Positions 45,412 through 54,098 of a DNA stretch of 64,000 bases are shown one piece after another. This DNA comes from Sedimentisphaerales bacterium. Its GTDB lineage: Bacteria; Planctomycetota; Phycisphaerae; Sedimentisphaerales; Anaerohalosphaeraceae. The stretch lies in contig JAFGPC010000177.1 of the NCBI GenBank assembly GCA_016926155.1, positions 1 to 64,000 on the forward strand, read 5' to 3'. A model generated the notes under the pieces. It was not told where the DNA came from. It did not search any database and saw only the letters and a list, made by a program, of their open reading frames with translations. The number at the start of each line of letters is the position of its first letter. Position 1 is the stretch's first letter. A program made the position numbers and the translations under genes.

Positions 45412-46674
45412 CTATGCACGCTTACTCAAAACATTCTTTTCGTACATCTTGACCTCATCCAACCACGTCATGCCCACAGGCACATCCTTTGTAAAGCAGT
45501 AATAATCCCAGACGGCGCCAAACGGCATGGTCTTCAACTCTTCAAGTACCGCCAGCCGCTCCGTAAAATTGCCTTCCCGCTCGGCGGCTTTCAGCCGGTC
45601 CAGCGGCTCGAGCAAACCGTACAATAATGCCTTAATCATGCAGCGAGTCCCGATAACCCAGGCGGCAACCCGATTGATCGAGGCATCAAAAAAGTCCAGC
45701 CCGATGTGCACCCGATCGATATAACCGCCACGTATAACCTGCTGGGCAATGGCCCGCAGTTCATCATCAAGGATCACAACATGGTCGCTGTCCCATCGGA
45801 CCGGCCGACTTACATGCAAAAGCAGCTCATCCACAAACGTCAGGACGGATGAAATCTTGTCGCTGATGACTTCGGTTGGATGATAATGGCCCGCATCCAG
45901 ACAGAGCAACTTCTTGTTTGCCACGGCATACCCCAGATAAAATTCGTGCGAGCCGGTCGTATAACTCTCGGCACCGATTCCAAATAACTTACTCTCAACG
46001 GCATCCAGATTATGCCTTGGATCAAGAGGCTCTGCAAAAATCTCGTCGAGTGATTTCTTAAGGATTTCCCGCGGGCTTTTTCTGTCAATGGGAATATCTT
46101 TAAAACCGTCCGGAATCCATACATTGGTTACCGTCGGTATCCCCAGAGCCTTGCCCATTGCCGCCCCGATCATTCGACAGACAATTCCATGCTCCACCCA
46201 GAATCTTCGGACTCCTTCATCATGGCTGCTTAGTGTTAAACCGCTGTCCGCTTTGGGGTGCGAGAAAAAAGTCGGATTGAAATCCAATCCCATTCCATTG
46301 TTTTTCGCCCAGTCAATCCATCCGGCAAAGTGTTCCGGCTGCAGTTCGTTCCGCTCAATTCGCTTGCCTCCGGTCTCTGCATAAATAGCATGCAGGTTGA
46401 ATCGGTGTGTTCCGGGAATCAGAGACAGGGCTTGATCGGCATCAGTGCGAAGTTCCTCCGGTGTTCGGGCTTTGCCGGGATAATTGCCCGTAACCGCCAG
46501 ACCTCCATCCAGCCCTGCGTCGGGATTCTCAAATCCGCCCACATCATCCCCCTGCCAGCAATGCAGCGAAACCGGAATCGAAGCCAATTTCTCCATCGCC
46601 GCGTCGGTATCCACTCCCCATTGTGCGTAAGCCTGTCTGGCCAGTTCGTATGCTTGCTCCACATTTGTTGCCAC
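45412..46674 (-). CDS. rhaA: L-rhamnose isomerase
   Basis: The 420-residue enzyme matches RhaA along its length. [14 protein letters not shown] near residue 36 is diagnostic, as are [38 protein letters not shown] near 255 and [13 protein letters not shown]. These include the metal-binding Glu, Asp and His residues. It interconverts L-rhamnose and L-rhamnulose using Mn. It lies between the zinc-type dehydrogenase and the permease on the minus strand with short gaps (42 and 39 bases). Confidence 0.96.
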   Translation of the reverse strand: MATNVEQAYELARQAYAQWGVDTDAAMEKLASIPVSLHCWQGDDVGGFENPDAGLDGGLAVTGNYPGKARTPEELRTDADQALSLIPGTHRFNLHAIYAETGGKRIERNELQPEHFAGWIDWAKNNGMGLDFNPTFFSHPKADSGLTLSSHDEGVRRFWVEHGIVCRMIGAAMGKALGIPTVTNVWIPDGFKDIPIDRKSPREILKKSLDEIFAEPLDPRHNLDAVESKLFGIGAESYTTGSHEFYLGYAVANKKLLCLDAGHYHPTEVISDKISSVLTFVDELLLHVSRPVRWDSDHVVILDDELRAIAQQVIRGGYIDRVHIGLDFFDASINRVAAWVIGTRCMIKALLYGLLEPLDRLKAAEREGNFTERLAVLEELKTMPFGAVWDYYCFTKDVPVGMTWLDEVKMYEKNVLSKRA

Positions 46675-46716
46675 GTTTTCTCCTTTCCCTTCAAACCATC
46701 AAGGCGGTTAGAGGTA

Positions 46717-48387
46717 TCATCCCGAATAATTGGCCAGCAGGACTTGTTCGGCTTTTTTGTTCCAAAGTCCGTTATCCAGACACGCCGCCACATCCGGCAT
46801 GGTTTCAGAAAGCTTTTCCAACGGAATTAAGCCCATCTCGGCACAGGCCGGATACACGAGAATTTTTCCCGGAATCAGGGCCTTCTCTACAGATCGAATT
46901 CCATCCACCGCCCCGGCCATCCCACTGATGGCTGCCACCGAGATATCTGTGTCCAGCTTGCCGGATTCCACCTTCTTCAAGACTACTTTCATATCTTCAA
47001 GCACCGAGCCGCTGGTGCCGATGAAATAAAGCTGTTTTTCAATGTATGCATCCAGATCCAAATCACCTTTAACACCGGCAGGAATTCCCGCAAATATATT
47101 AATGATCCCCCCCACCTCGGACTCCTCAATCGCCTGGGCTGCCAGTTGCGGAACCGGCGCCATAAGAGCCGTATAATCAAATCGTGTAGCCGGTTTTTCC
47201 TGTTTGGCATGATAGGGATAATAGGCTACGCCCAGTCTTGCCGCCATAGGGCCGGCAATTCGATTAAGAAGACCCAATCGGTAATCGTCCAGGTCCCCTG
47301 CAAAGACCGTGATATTCGGTATACCCTGACAGATATTCCGGATGACATGCATGACACCCATCGGCCCACCAGCACCGATCACATTGATCTTGTCATTAGC
47401 TTGAATTTCTCCAGAATAAGGGATGTACTCCATCGACTCGGCCGGATCGATGCCAAACGTGCCGACCATACGGATATTTCCGTAATGGAATCGTCCTATT
47501 GTGGAGGTAACCGTACGACCGAATTTATTACCACACTGAATGATATTGTAGAGACCATTGGGCCCGATCTTATGGAACAATTTCTCAGTGGTTTCCACGT
47601 CCGAGCCAAAATACAACACATCGTCATACACACCATCGGGCAAATCCTCAATCCTCTCCGTCTCTTTAATGGGAATTGTCCCTGCCGTGATTAAGGCCTT
47701 ACGTGTTACCATCGTAATCTCGCCGGGTCGACCGTATCGACCGAGAAAGGCAATAAAGTCCGGTTCGGGCACAGCCTGATCGGCCACGATCAGCATCCTT
47801 CCGCCTTCGACCAAACTGGATCGCTCTTTAACACGATACGCCTCTTCTACGCACGCCCAAGGCTCTACAAGAGCCACCGCCGAAGCACTCAGTTCTTCCG
47901 ATGCGGGTAATAGAAACAATTCGCCCTCGGGAGATGTAATAATTCGCTGGTCCATCAATACGTACTGCTGCAATCCGCCTTCAAAATTATAGCCGAACGA
48001 TGCATTGGAGTTGGTCGTAGGCAACCAGCGATAATCCGTCTCCACCAGATAACGCGCACCGATCCGGACGCCGCTCACCTTCTCACCTACAGCAATGATG
48101 CGAACCGTTGTCTCATGCCCGGGTACAGTCGGCTGATTGTCCGGCACATAACTCGGGATTTCTTTCAAAATAGATTCTTCAATCCCTTCTCGAATGTGCT
48201 CCTTACGGGCATGTTTGTCATATTGTTTTAACAGCTTGAGATCGGAAAAGCACAAACCAACCGCTTCCACCCGTCCAAGAATCTGCCAGGGACCGAGTTC
48301 GGGCATCTGTTTTTTACGATTCAATGTTAATTGGTCCGGTCCGATCAATTGAACAGCATATTGGGTTTTAGGTATTGTTGTGCTCAT
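46717..48387 (-). CDS. Zinc-dependent medium-chain dehydrogenase-like protein in the rhamnose operon
   Basis: The 556-residue protein has alcohol-dehydrogenase marks: GLCFSDLK with a zinc cysteine, VPGHETTVRI with the catalytic His-Glu, and a nucleotide-binding fold with INVIGAGGPMGVMHVIRNI near residue 335. It is about 200 residues longer than typical members, with a long insert between the catalytic and nucleotide-binding parts. It probably oxidises or reduces a sugar or aldehyde of the rhamnose route, such as lactaldehyde to propanediol, but no substrate can be assigned. I start at the ATG at 48,387 (MSTTIPKTQY). The preceding PHP gene ends 53 bases upstream. Confidence 0.82.
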   Translation of the reverse strand: MSTTIPKTQYAVQLIGPDQLTLNRKKQMPELGPWQILGRVEAVGLCFSDLKLLKQYDKHARKEHIREGIEESILKEIPSYVPDNQPTVPGHETTVRIIAVGEKVSGVRIGARYLVETDYRWLPTTNSNASFGYNFEGGLQQYVLMDQRIITSPEGELFLLPASEELSASAVALVEPWACVEEAYRVKERSSLVEGGRMLIVADQAVPEPDFIAFLGRYGRPGEITMVTRKALITAGTIPIKETERIEDLPDGVYDDVLYFGSDVETTEKLFHKIGPNGLYNIIQCGNKFGRTVTSTIGRFHYGNIRMVGTFGIDPAESMEYIPYSGEIQANDKINVIGAGGPMGVMHVIRNICQGIPNITVFAGDLDDYRLGLLNRIAGPMAARLGVAYYPYHAKQEKPATRFDYTALMAPVPQLAAQAIEESEVGGIINIFAGIPAGVKGDLDLDAYIEKQLYFIGTSGSVLEDMKVVLKKVESGKLDTDISVAAISGMAGAVDGIRSVEKALIPGKILVYPACAEMGLIPLEKLSETMPDVAACLDNGLWNKKAEQVLLANYSG

Positions 48388-48440
48388 TGTCTCTTTATTA
48401 CTCTCGATTTTTGCCTGTCCGTCCTTCCCTGACGAACGGG

Positions 48441-49760
48441 TCATTGTAATTTAAATAAATCATCCGGCTTTGTATCGGTATTAACAGCGGCAAGCCGATG
48501 TTCCTGAGCAGGCTCAATCTCACGACCAACTGTTTCATAAAACTGGTTTCGCTCGCCCCGATCCGGAAACAGTTTTTTCGCCCAGCCACTTGTATAACCC
48601 AGACCGCATTGTCGTTGCAGGACCGAATGGGCATAGACAATTCGTGCTCCCTGCAGGAAAAGCGGCATATAGGGTGACAATTCCGCCGTTTCAAAATTAT
48701 CGATAAACTTCTGACCCGGACTGTTCATCTCGGTGCCTACAATGATCGGCAACTGACGCTGGGAGGCGATTTGGATCACCGCCCTCAGATTGGCAACCAA
48801 CTCATCTTCCACACCCGGCGTGAAGTTGCGATCCGGAATGATATTAATCGCCTCTACCCCGCTGGCCATGGCAATATCGAGAAGTGTCTCAAGCTGTTGT
48901 TCCCCTTCACTCAATCCATTGAGCCAGGTCAGGGTCGGAATCCCTCCGATAGCCAGGACGAACTCATTGACTTCGGCCATTCTGGGAAATGCCCCGGCAT
49001 CGGGCACGACATAACCCGGCCCTCCCCGCTTCATCGTCTTAGAGCGAATGGTATTTAATATGTCACGCCCTTGTGGCAGCTCCATGTTTGAGACATCCAC
49101 TCCAAGCTTATCCGACCAGAAGGAGATCAACTCATCGTCAGAGGCAAAGTGTTCGGCAGCTTTGCGAGCATAGGCGACACAGATGTGCCGTTCCGTGGGA
49201 TTTCCAGCCGGAGCCAGCGGTAAAACATCCTTTTCGTAATCCAACTTTATCGATGAAAGATAGGCATTAACTCGTTCCACCAAGATTCTATTACGGTCCT
49301 GGGCTGTGTTTTTCAGTTTCCCTTGAAATGTCTTCCATTTTCCTGTCAACTGCCCTGAGGGGATTCCCATTCCCATGTGATACGTAATCCCCGGCTCACC
49401 CGGGCTGGTCATCACCTTATCGGCGAATTCCGGCACAAAGACACGCGTCTCCAAACCTCCACAGGTCGGCAGATCGAGCAGTCGGCCAGCCTCTATAAAC
49501 TCATCGAGTCCATCCAGAACATCAAAATCCACGATTCCTGCCAGAGCCATGCCGCTTCGTTTGGCCAGCCAGGCGTACTTACTGGGTGAATAACCATAGC
49601 TGTTATAGGAATAGAACGTATGACAATGCATATTGATTTTATCGGTTGGGGCAGGAAATTCGATCTGACCGGCCTCGACAAGGGTAATAAGCTCCTGCAA
49701 GGCGGTTAAACGTTTTCCCCAGTCAAAGCTGTCAAGCTGCTGTTCCCATTTTTCTATCAT
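48441..49760 (-). CDS. PHP-domain protein at the head of the rhamnose operon
   Basis: The 439-residue protein carries a polymerase/histidinol-phosphatase (PHP) fold. The first metal pair is His45 and His47 in INMHCHTFYS, and GIVDFDVLDGLDEF follows; later candidates are GGLETRV, GTEMNSPGQKF and YAHSV. PHP proteins hydrolyse phosphoesters. A sugar-phosphatase role in rhamnose use is possible but not shown. It is the first gene of the six-gene operon and is preceded by a promoter-like sequence. GGGAG lies seven bases before the ATG. Confidence 0.85.
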   Translation of the reverse strand: MIEKWEQQLDSFDWGKRLTALQELITLVEAGQIEFPAPTDKINMHCHTFYSYNSYGYSPSKYAWLAKRSGMALAGIVDFDVLDGLDEFIEAGRLLDLPTCGGLETRVFVPEFADKVMTSPGEPGITYHMGMGIPSGQLTGKWKTFQGKLKNTAQDRNRILVERVNAYLSSIKLDYEKDVLPLAPAGNPTERHICVAYARKAAEHFASDDELISFWSDKLGVDVSNMELPQGRDILNTIRSKTMKRGGPGYVVPDAGAFPRMAEVNEFVLAIGGIPTLTWLNGLSEGEQQLETLLDIAMASGVEAINIIPDRNFTPGVEDELVANLRAVIQIASQRQLPIIVGTEMNSPGQKFIDNFETAELSPYMPLFLQGARIVYAHSVLQRQCGLGYTSGWAKKLFPDRGERNQFYETVGREIEPAQEHRLAAVNTDTKPDDLFKLQ

Positions 49761-49808
49761 TATACGCTCCCATTGTCCTTACAACACTCCTGCTCCGATT
49801 GGTGAAAA

Positions 49809-49837
49809 ATCTTACCGTGACATGGCGAGAATTGCAA
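49809..49837 (-). promoter_or_regulatory. Putative promoter of the rhamnose operon
   Basis: On the minus strand, TTGCAA (49,837-49,832), a 17-base spacer and TAAGAT (49,814-49,809) lie about 50 bases before the first gene's start. Both boxes match four of six consensus positions. I see no clear operator around it. Confidence 0.45.
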
Positions 49838-49891
49838 AACAAAACCCCTATTAGGCCTCTCAAGTGAACCAAATCGGTCATAAACGAACGT

Positions 49892-51136
49892 CTACGGCTT
49901 ACCTTCCAGACAAAAGAGATGGGTCAGTGTTCGCAGATACAGCCGATTGTTAGCGACGGCCGGACTGGCCTGGGTTTCTTCTCCAAGATCATTGACCGCC
50001 AAAAACTGGTATTCCCTGTCTGCTTTGATTACGACAGCTTTTCCATCCATCGTGACACAGTAGATGTTCCCACCTATATAGATCGGCGAACAATAAAACC
50101 GCCCTCCCGGCTTTTTAGTCCAGATCGACTTTCCGGTTTTGGCATCGAAACAACAGACCGGGCCGGTATCGTGAAAGGTAAACATCAAATCGCCAACAAT
50201 CAAAGGCATCGTCACATAAGGCAGGATTTTCCGATCAGTCAGGGCATATGCGATTTTCGGTTTTGCATGAGAATTTGTGGGAGGAACAACGGCGGCCAGT
50301 TGCATTCCTGTCCCCCCATCTCCGCAATTGACAATCACCATATCCTTGGTAACGACAGGGGACGCAACCACACGGGCAGGACAGGCTGTGATCTCTTCCC
50401 AGAGAACCTTGCCTGTCCGTGGATCGACACCAGTAACACCATGGCTCTTGCTGGCAAAGACAAGCTGATCTTGACCATCCGATCCGGTATATACACACGG
50501 CGTGGAATACGAAATGTGACTGGCATTGTTGCGTTTGAGCTGCCAACAAATCGTGCCTGTATTTTTATCCAAAGCATACCAATAACTTTTTACATCGTCG
50601 CTATTGACACGCTGCTCCATGGTGAATACCAACAGATCATCAATCAGCATGGGGGTTTTGCAGGGGCCGTGCTGGGAGGCAGTCGGGCCGAAGGACTTTG
50701 ACCATAAAGGCTCACCGGCATGATCCAGGGCGAGTACTGTCGTTTCCTCGGCGGTGCTCCATATCACATACACTGCCCGTTCATCACAAGCCGGGCTGCC
50801 TGCGGCGTAGTGGTTCAGGCTGTTCATACGGTACGGGGCAAGCGTATAGTCCTTTTTCCACAGGATTTTGCCCGTATCTGCATCCAGCGCCAGAAGTGCA
50901 ACGTCATTCTTGTTTCCGCAGGTAATAAACAGCTTATGTTTCCAGAGGACCGGGGAGGAATGCCCCTGGCCCGGCAGTTTGGTCTTCCACAGATAATCGC
51001 TGTCCGTCCACTGGAAGGGAATCCCCTTGGCCTGACTGATCCCCGATCCATTAGGCCCTCGAAACCGGGTCCAGTCCTGCGCATATACTCCCGTCACTAG
51101 CCAAATCAAAAGGCTGTAATATAACACACATCTCAT
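49892..51136 (-). CDS. Exported PQQ-repeat beta-propeller protein
   Basis: The 414-residue protein has a signal peptide (about 1-19, ending VYAQ) and the planctomycete opening WTRFRGPNGSGIS. It then carries repeated beta-propeller blades with the PQQ-like motif: LALDADTGKILWKKD, YALDKNTGTICWQL, GVDPRTGKVLWEE and CFDAKTGKSIWTKK. No dehydrogenase active-site Cys-Cys pair is seen. Such proteins are more often scaffolds or binding proteins, like BamB, than quinoprotein enzymes. It is followed on the same strand by the rhamnose operon after 131 bases, probably as a separate unit. Confidence 0.9.
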   Translation of the reverse strand: MRCVLYYSLLIWLVTGVYAQDWTRFRGPNGSGISQAKGIPFQWTDSDYLWKTKLPGQGHSSPVLWKHKLFITCGNKNDVALLALDADTGKILWKKDYTLAPYRMNSLNHYAAGSPACDERAVYVIWSTAEETTVLALDHAGEPLWSKSFGPTASQHGPCKTPMLIDDLLVFTMEQRVNSDDVKSYWYALDKNTGTICWQLKRNNASHISYSTPCVYTGSDGQDQLVFASKSHGVTGVDPRTGKVLWEEITACPARVVASPVVTKDMVIVNCGDGGTGMQLAAVVPPTNSHAKPKIAYALTDRKILPYVTMPLIVGDLMFTFHDTGPVCCFDAKTGKSIWTKKPGGRFYCSPIYIGGNIYCVTMDGKAVVIKADREYQFLAVNDLGEETQASPAVANNRLYLRTLTHLFCLEGKP

Positions 51137-51281
51137 CTATCCACTCCCATCTAATGAGTCCCATTCTTTCACGTATATAATTCAATTATAGACATAAGTG
51201 GAATGGAAGTCACAAAGGAATTCAAACAGCAATAACAGGAGACAATTCTGTTTTGGCAAGTAAGAAATGAAATCCAAATTG

Positions 51282-51575
51282 TTATCTACCTTTCCACATT
51301 TTAGACAAATCTGGATTATTAGATATCATTGCTTTTCGAAATTCGCCATCTTTGACCACCCTTGTTGCCAATTCACGCAAAATCTGTTCATGAACTAAAT
51401 CAAATATTTCCTTCATCCCGAATATATTTCGTTCCTTATTTCGGAAAAGAAAAGCCGTATACCACTGGTTATCTTCACGTTGAGAAGGAGATTCATGATA
51501 AGCAATAAAAATCCAAGGATGATTCCTATCTTTCTTACCTAGACGTAGAGGTTTAATTTCTGACCACCAACCCAT
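51282..51575 (-). CDS. Short hypothetical protein
   Basis: The 97-residue protein (MGWWSEIKPLRLGKKD...) is soluble, mixed alpha/beta by eye, and A+T-rich compared with its neighbours. I recognise no family. The ATG at 51,575 follows AGGTGA by six bases and lies one base after the stop of the upstream hydrolase gene, so the two are coupled. A GTG at 51,584 is a possible earlier start. Confidence 0.6.
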   Translation of the reverse strand: MGWWSEIKPLRLGKKDRNHPWIFIAYHESPSQREDNQWYTAFLFRNKERNIFGMKEIFDLVHEQILRELATRVVKDGEFRKAMISNNPDLSKMWKGR

Positions 51576-51576
51576 T

Positions 51577-52422
51577 TTAATCACCTTTTTTATTTCTGGG
51601 CTGGTCTACATATTCAATCGCCTGCAGAAGTCGTTCGGGGGGAGGTCCTTCGTGTTTCATTCCCGGTACATCAATAAACAAGACGTTTTTCAGGTATGGC
51701 TTATATCCATACTGGTAATAAGCCTGCATAGGTATTCGATTAAAGTCGTACTCTCCCGTCAACAGTACATATCGCCCCCGATTACGAGCCTCGACCAGAT
51801 ATCGTATCTTCGGCGCAGGAAACGCCTGATACGCCCTGCCCGGCTTGCCAGGTACTGCTATCGGCCTCCAAAAAGAGGCTCCGATTACAAAAATCCCCCC
51901 TGTAAATACATCACTGAAATGAAATGCTACGATCGATGACACATGCCCCCCACCTGACAACCCCCCCACGTAAATCCGCTCCGGATCGATTCGATACAAT
52001 TTCTGGATATTATGTAGTCCATCCAGCGCCAGTGGAATTCGACGTGTATAAACATGTTGATTATTGCCCGACTTGTCGGCTCCGATACAGATCAGCTTGC
52101 GTTTGGTAAATTCGTCCTCAATCCGATCGAACAGTACCTGTCCCTTATCTCCCGGCGAAATCTCCACTACTACACCATAAGCAGTATTGGGATCGTAGTC
52201 TTGGGGAACAAACACATCATATGTCTCCTGATTCAGGTCACAGGTATAACCATCCTCTCGTACGATATCGATGGGTACTGTTGTGCGTTTTTGAATCTCT
52301 TCGGCCCTGGATAATGGATGATGTTCCTGAAACGTCGCCGTATATCGCCCCACTTTCGGGCTAACACCAGCGGAAGTTCCCACAGAAAAGGTCAGCAAAA
52401 GGATGATTAGAATGCTTTTCAC
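51577..52422 (-). CDS. Exported alpha/beta hydrolase (esterase-like)
   Basis: The 281-residue protein has a signal peptide (about 1-18, ending TSAG) and an alpha/beta-hydrolase core with nucleophile elbow GGLSGGGH near residue 156. The motif YDVFVPQDYDPNTAYGVVVEI precedes it, and a late His lies in MKHEGPPP. The overall look is that of PHB-depolymerase-like or feruloyl/acetyl-esterase families. It would act outside the cytoplasm, perhaps removing acyl groups from plant glycans. It is transcribed away from the Gfo/Idh run; a -10-like TATAAA lies in the shared upstream region. Confidence 0.85.
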   Translation of the reverse strand: MKSILIILLLTFSVGTSAGVSPKVGRYTATFQEHHPLSRAEEIQKRTTVPIDIVREDGYTCDLNQETYDVFVPQDYDPNTAYGVVVEISPGDKGQVLFDRIEDEFTKRKLICIGADKSGNNQHVYTRRIPLALDGLHNIQKLYRIDPERIYVGGLSGGGHVSSIVAFHFSDVFTGGIFVIGASFWRPIAVPGKPGRAYQAFPAPKIRYLVEARNRGRYVLLTGEYDFNRIPMQAYYQYGYKPYLKNVLFIDVPGMKHEGPPPERLLQAIEYVDQPRNKKGD

Positions 52423-52521
52423 GTCGTTTGCCTCCTTGAATACTAGTACAGTACCATTTTATACTCCAGTAAGCCGCTCTGCAACACCAACTTTCAAAAC
52501 CATCCCAATAGGGCAAATCGC

Positions 52522-52550
52522 TTGCAAAAGAGCCTTTTGACCGGTATAGT
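52522..52550 (+). promoter_or_regulatory. Promoter of the Gfo/Idh/MocA run
   Basis: TTGCAA (52,522-52,527), a 17-base spacer and TATAGT (52,545-52,550) lie 80 bases before the first oxidoreductase gene. It shares a divergent 207-base region with the hydrolase gene on the minus strand. Confidence 0.6.
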
Positions 52551-52629
52551 GGTGAGGTTATTATCCGGCCCCGACGGGCTGCGGAGGAATCCTTTCGATT
52601 CAGCACACAAAGTTTGATGAGGTGAGGCT

Positions 52630-53985
52630 ATGACAGGCAAGAAGACAGACTTTTCAGGGGATCCTATCAGTCGTCGCCGTTTCCTTGGCACAGCAGGAGT
52701 TTCGGCCGCCGTTTTCACGGTTGTCCCGCGTCATGTGCTGGGTGGCCCCGGAAGACAGGCTCCCAGCGACACTCTCAATGTCGCCGGAATTGGAATAGGG
52801 GGGATGGGTTTTAACGACATCCGCACGGTTGCCGGCCTGGGAGAAAATATCGTAGCCCTTTGTGATGTTGACCAGAGACACGCCGCCAAGGCGTTCAACG
52901 AATTTCCCAAGGCACGTAAATGGCAAGACTACCGCAAGATGCTCGAAGAGCAAAAGGACATCGATGCGGTTACGATTGCTACTCCGGATCACCTGCACGC
53001 CCCGATCACCATGGCCGCGATTAAAGCCGGCAAACACGTTTACTGCCAGAAACCCCTGACTCATACCGTATATGAAGCCCGTCAGATCGCCAGAGCCGCC
53101 AAAGAAGCTGGTGTTGTGACGCAGATGGGCAATCAGGGCCAAGCGGGCGAAGGCCCCCGATTGCTCACCGAGTTCATCTGGGATGGAGCGATTGGCAATG
53201 TCCGTGAGGTTCATGGATGGTCCAACCGATATCCCCGCATTTCGCCGCGCGGTCAGGCCCGTCCCCAAGACACACCGCCTATACCCGATGGTCTTGACTG
53301 GAATCTTTGGTTGGGTCCGGCTCCGGAGCGGCCTTACCATCTGGCTTATCTGCCCTTTGTCTGGCGCGGTTGGTGGGATTTTGGAACCGGCGTACTTGGG
53401 GATATCGGTTGTCATAATTTTTCGGCGATTTTTAAAGCTCTTAAACTGAAATACCCAAAAACAGTTCAAGCCAGCGGTACTTTTCTACAGGATCCTCCCG
53501 AAATTCGAAATGAAAGTGCTCCGATCGCTTCGGTCGTACATTATGAATTCGAAGCCGATGATAACCACCCTGCCGTAACTTTAACCTGGTATGACGGCGG
53601 AATGCTTCCAAACCGCCCCCCGCAACTGGAACAGGGCCGGCGTCTGGGAGGAGGCGATGGCATGCTCTATATTGGAGATAAAGGTGCGATTCTGGACAAT
53701 CGGTTGATCCCCGAAGCCCGAATGAAAGAATACGGAAAACCGCCGCAAAAACTGCCGCGTTCGCCGGGGCATTATAAGGAGTGGATCATTGCCGCCAAGG
53801 GTGGCCCCAAGGCCGGGAGTGACTTTTCTTTTGCAGGGCCGCTTACCGAGGTAGTGCTTCTTGGCAATATCGCGATCCGAACGGGTGAAAAACTCGAATG
53901 GGACCCGATTCAGATGAAAATAACCAATGTTCCAGATGCCAATAAGTTTTTGCACTATGAATATCGTAATGGCTGGAGCCTGTAA
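52630..53985 (+). CDS. Tat-exported Gfo/Idh/MocA-family oxidoreductase 1
   Basis: The 451-residue protein begins with a twin-arginine signal (SRRRFLGTAG, then a hydrophobic stretch to HVLGG). An NAD(P)-binding Rossmann domain (VAGIGIGGMG, about residue 52) and the Gfo/Idh C-terminal domain follow. The usual catalytic EKP is QKP here (YCQKPLTHT near 140); the lysine is kept. WRGWWDFGTGVLGDIGCHN supplies the substrate-side His. Such exported enzymes carry bound cofactor folded in the cytoplasm. Related planctomycete and Bacteroidetes enzymes oxidise or hydrolyse glycosides through 3-keto or NAD-dependent elimination. It is first of three exported paralogues. Confidence 0.92.
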   Translation: MTGKKTDFSGDPISRRRFLGTAGVSAAVFTVVPRHVLGGPGRQAPSDTLNVAGIGIGGMGFNDIRTVAGLGENIVALCDVDQRHAAKAFNEFPKARKWQDYRKMLEEQKDIDAVTIATPDHLHAPITMAAIKAGKHVYCQKPLTHTVYEARQIARAAKEAGVVTQMGNQGQAGEGPRLLTEFIWDGAIGNVREVHGWSNRYPRISPRGQARPQDTPPIPDGLDWNLWLGPAPERPYHLAYLPFVWRGWWDFGTGVLGDIGCHNFSAIFKALKLKYPKTVQASGTFLQDPPEIRNESAPIASVVHYEFEADDNHPAVTLTWYDGGMLPNRPPQLEQGRRLGGGDGMLYIGDKGAILDNRLIPEARMKEYGKPPQKLPRSPGHYKEWIIAAKGGPKAGSDFSFAGPLTEVVLLGNIAIRTGEKLEWDPIQMKITNVPDANKFLHYEYRNGWSL

Positions 53986-54098
53986 CAAGCCTGAAGCAGA
54001 AAATTGATCGCTTGATGTATGATAAATTGCCAGAAAATGCGTGTTTCAAACGTCTAAAGCAGTGAGAAAGTCTGTTCATTGTTTGTGAGAGGAATTGT

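Noticed and set aside
46258-46830. 190-residue plus-strand frame opposite rhaA and the dehydrogenase gene
   Set aside because: It spans two genes of the opposite strand that are well supported and shows no domain.
49919-50701. 260-residue plus-strand frame opposite the PQQ-propeller gene
   Set aside because: The minus strand encodes a signal peptide and repeated propeller motifs; the plus frame has none and no start signal.
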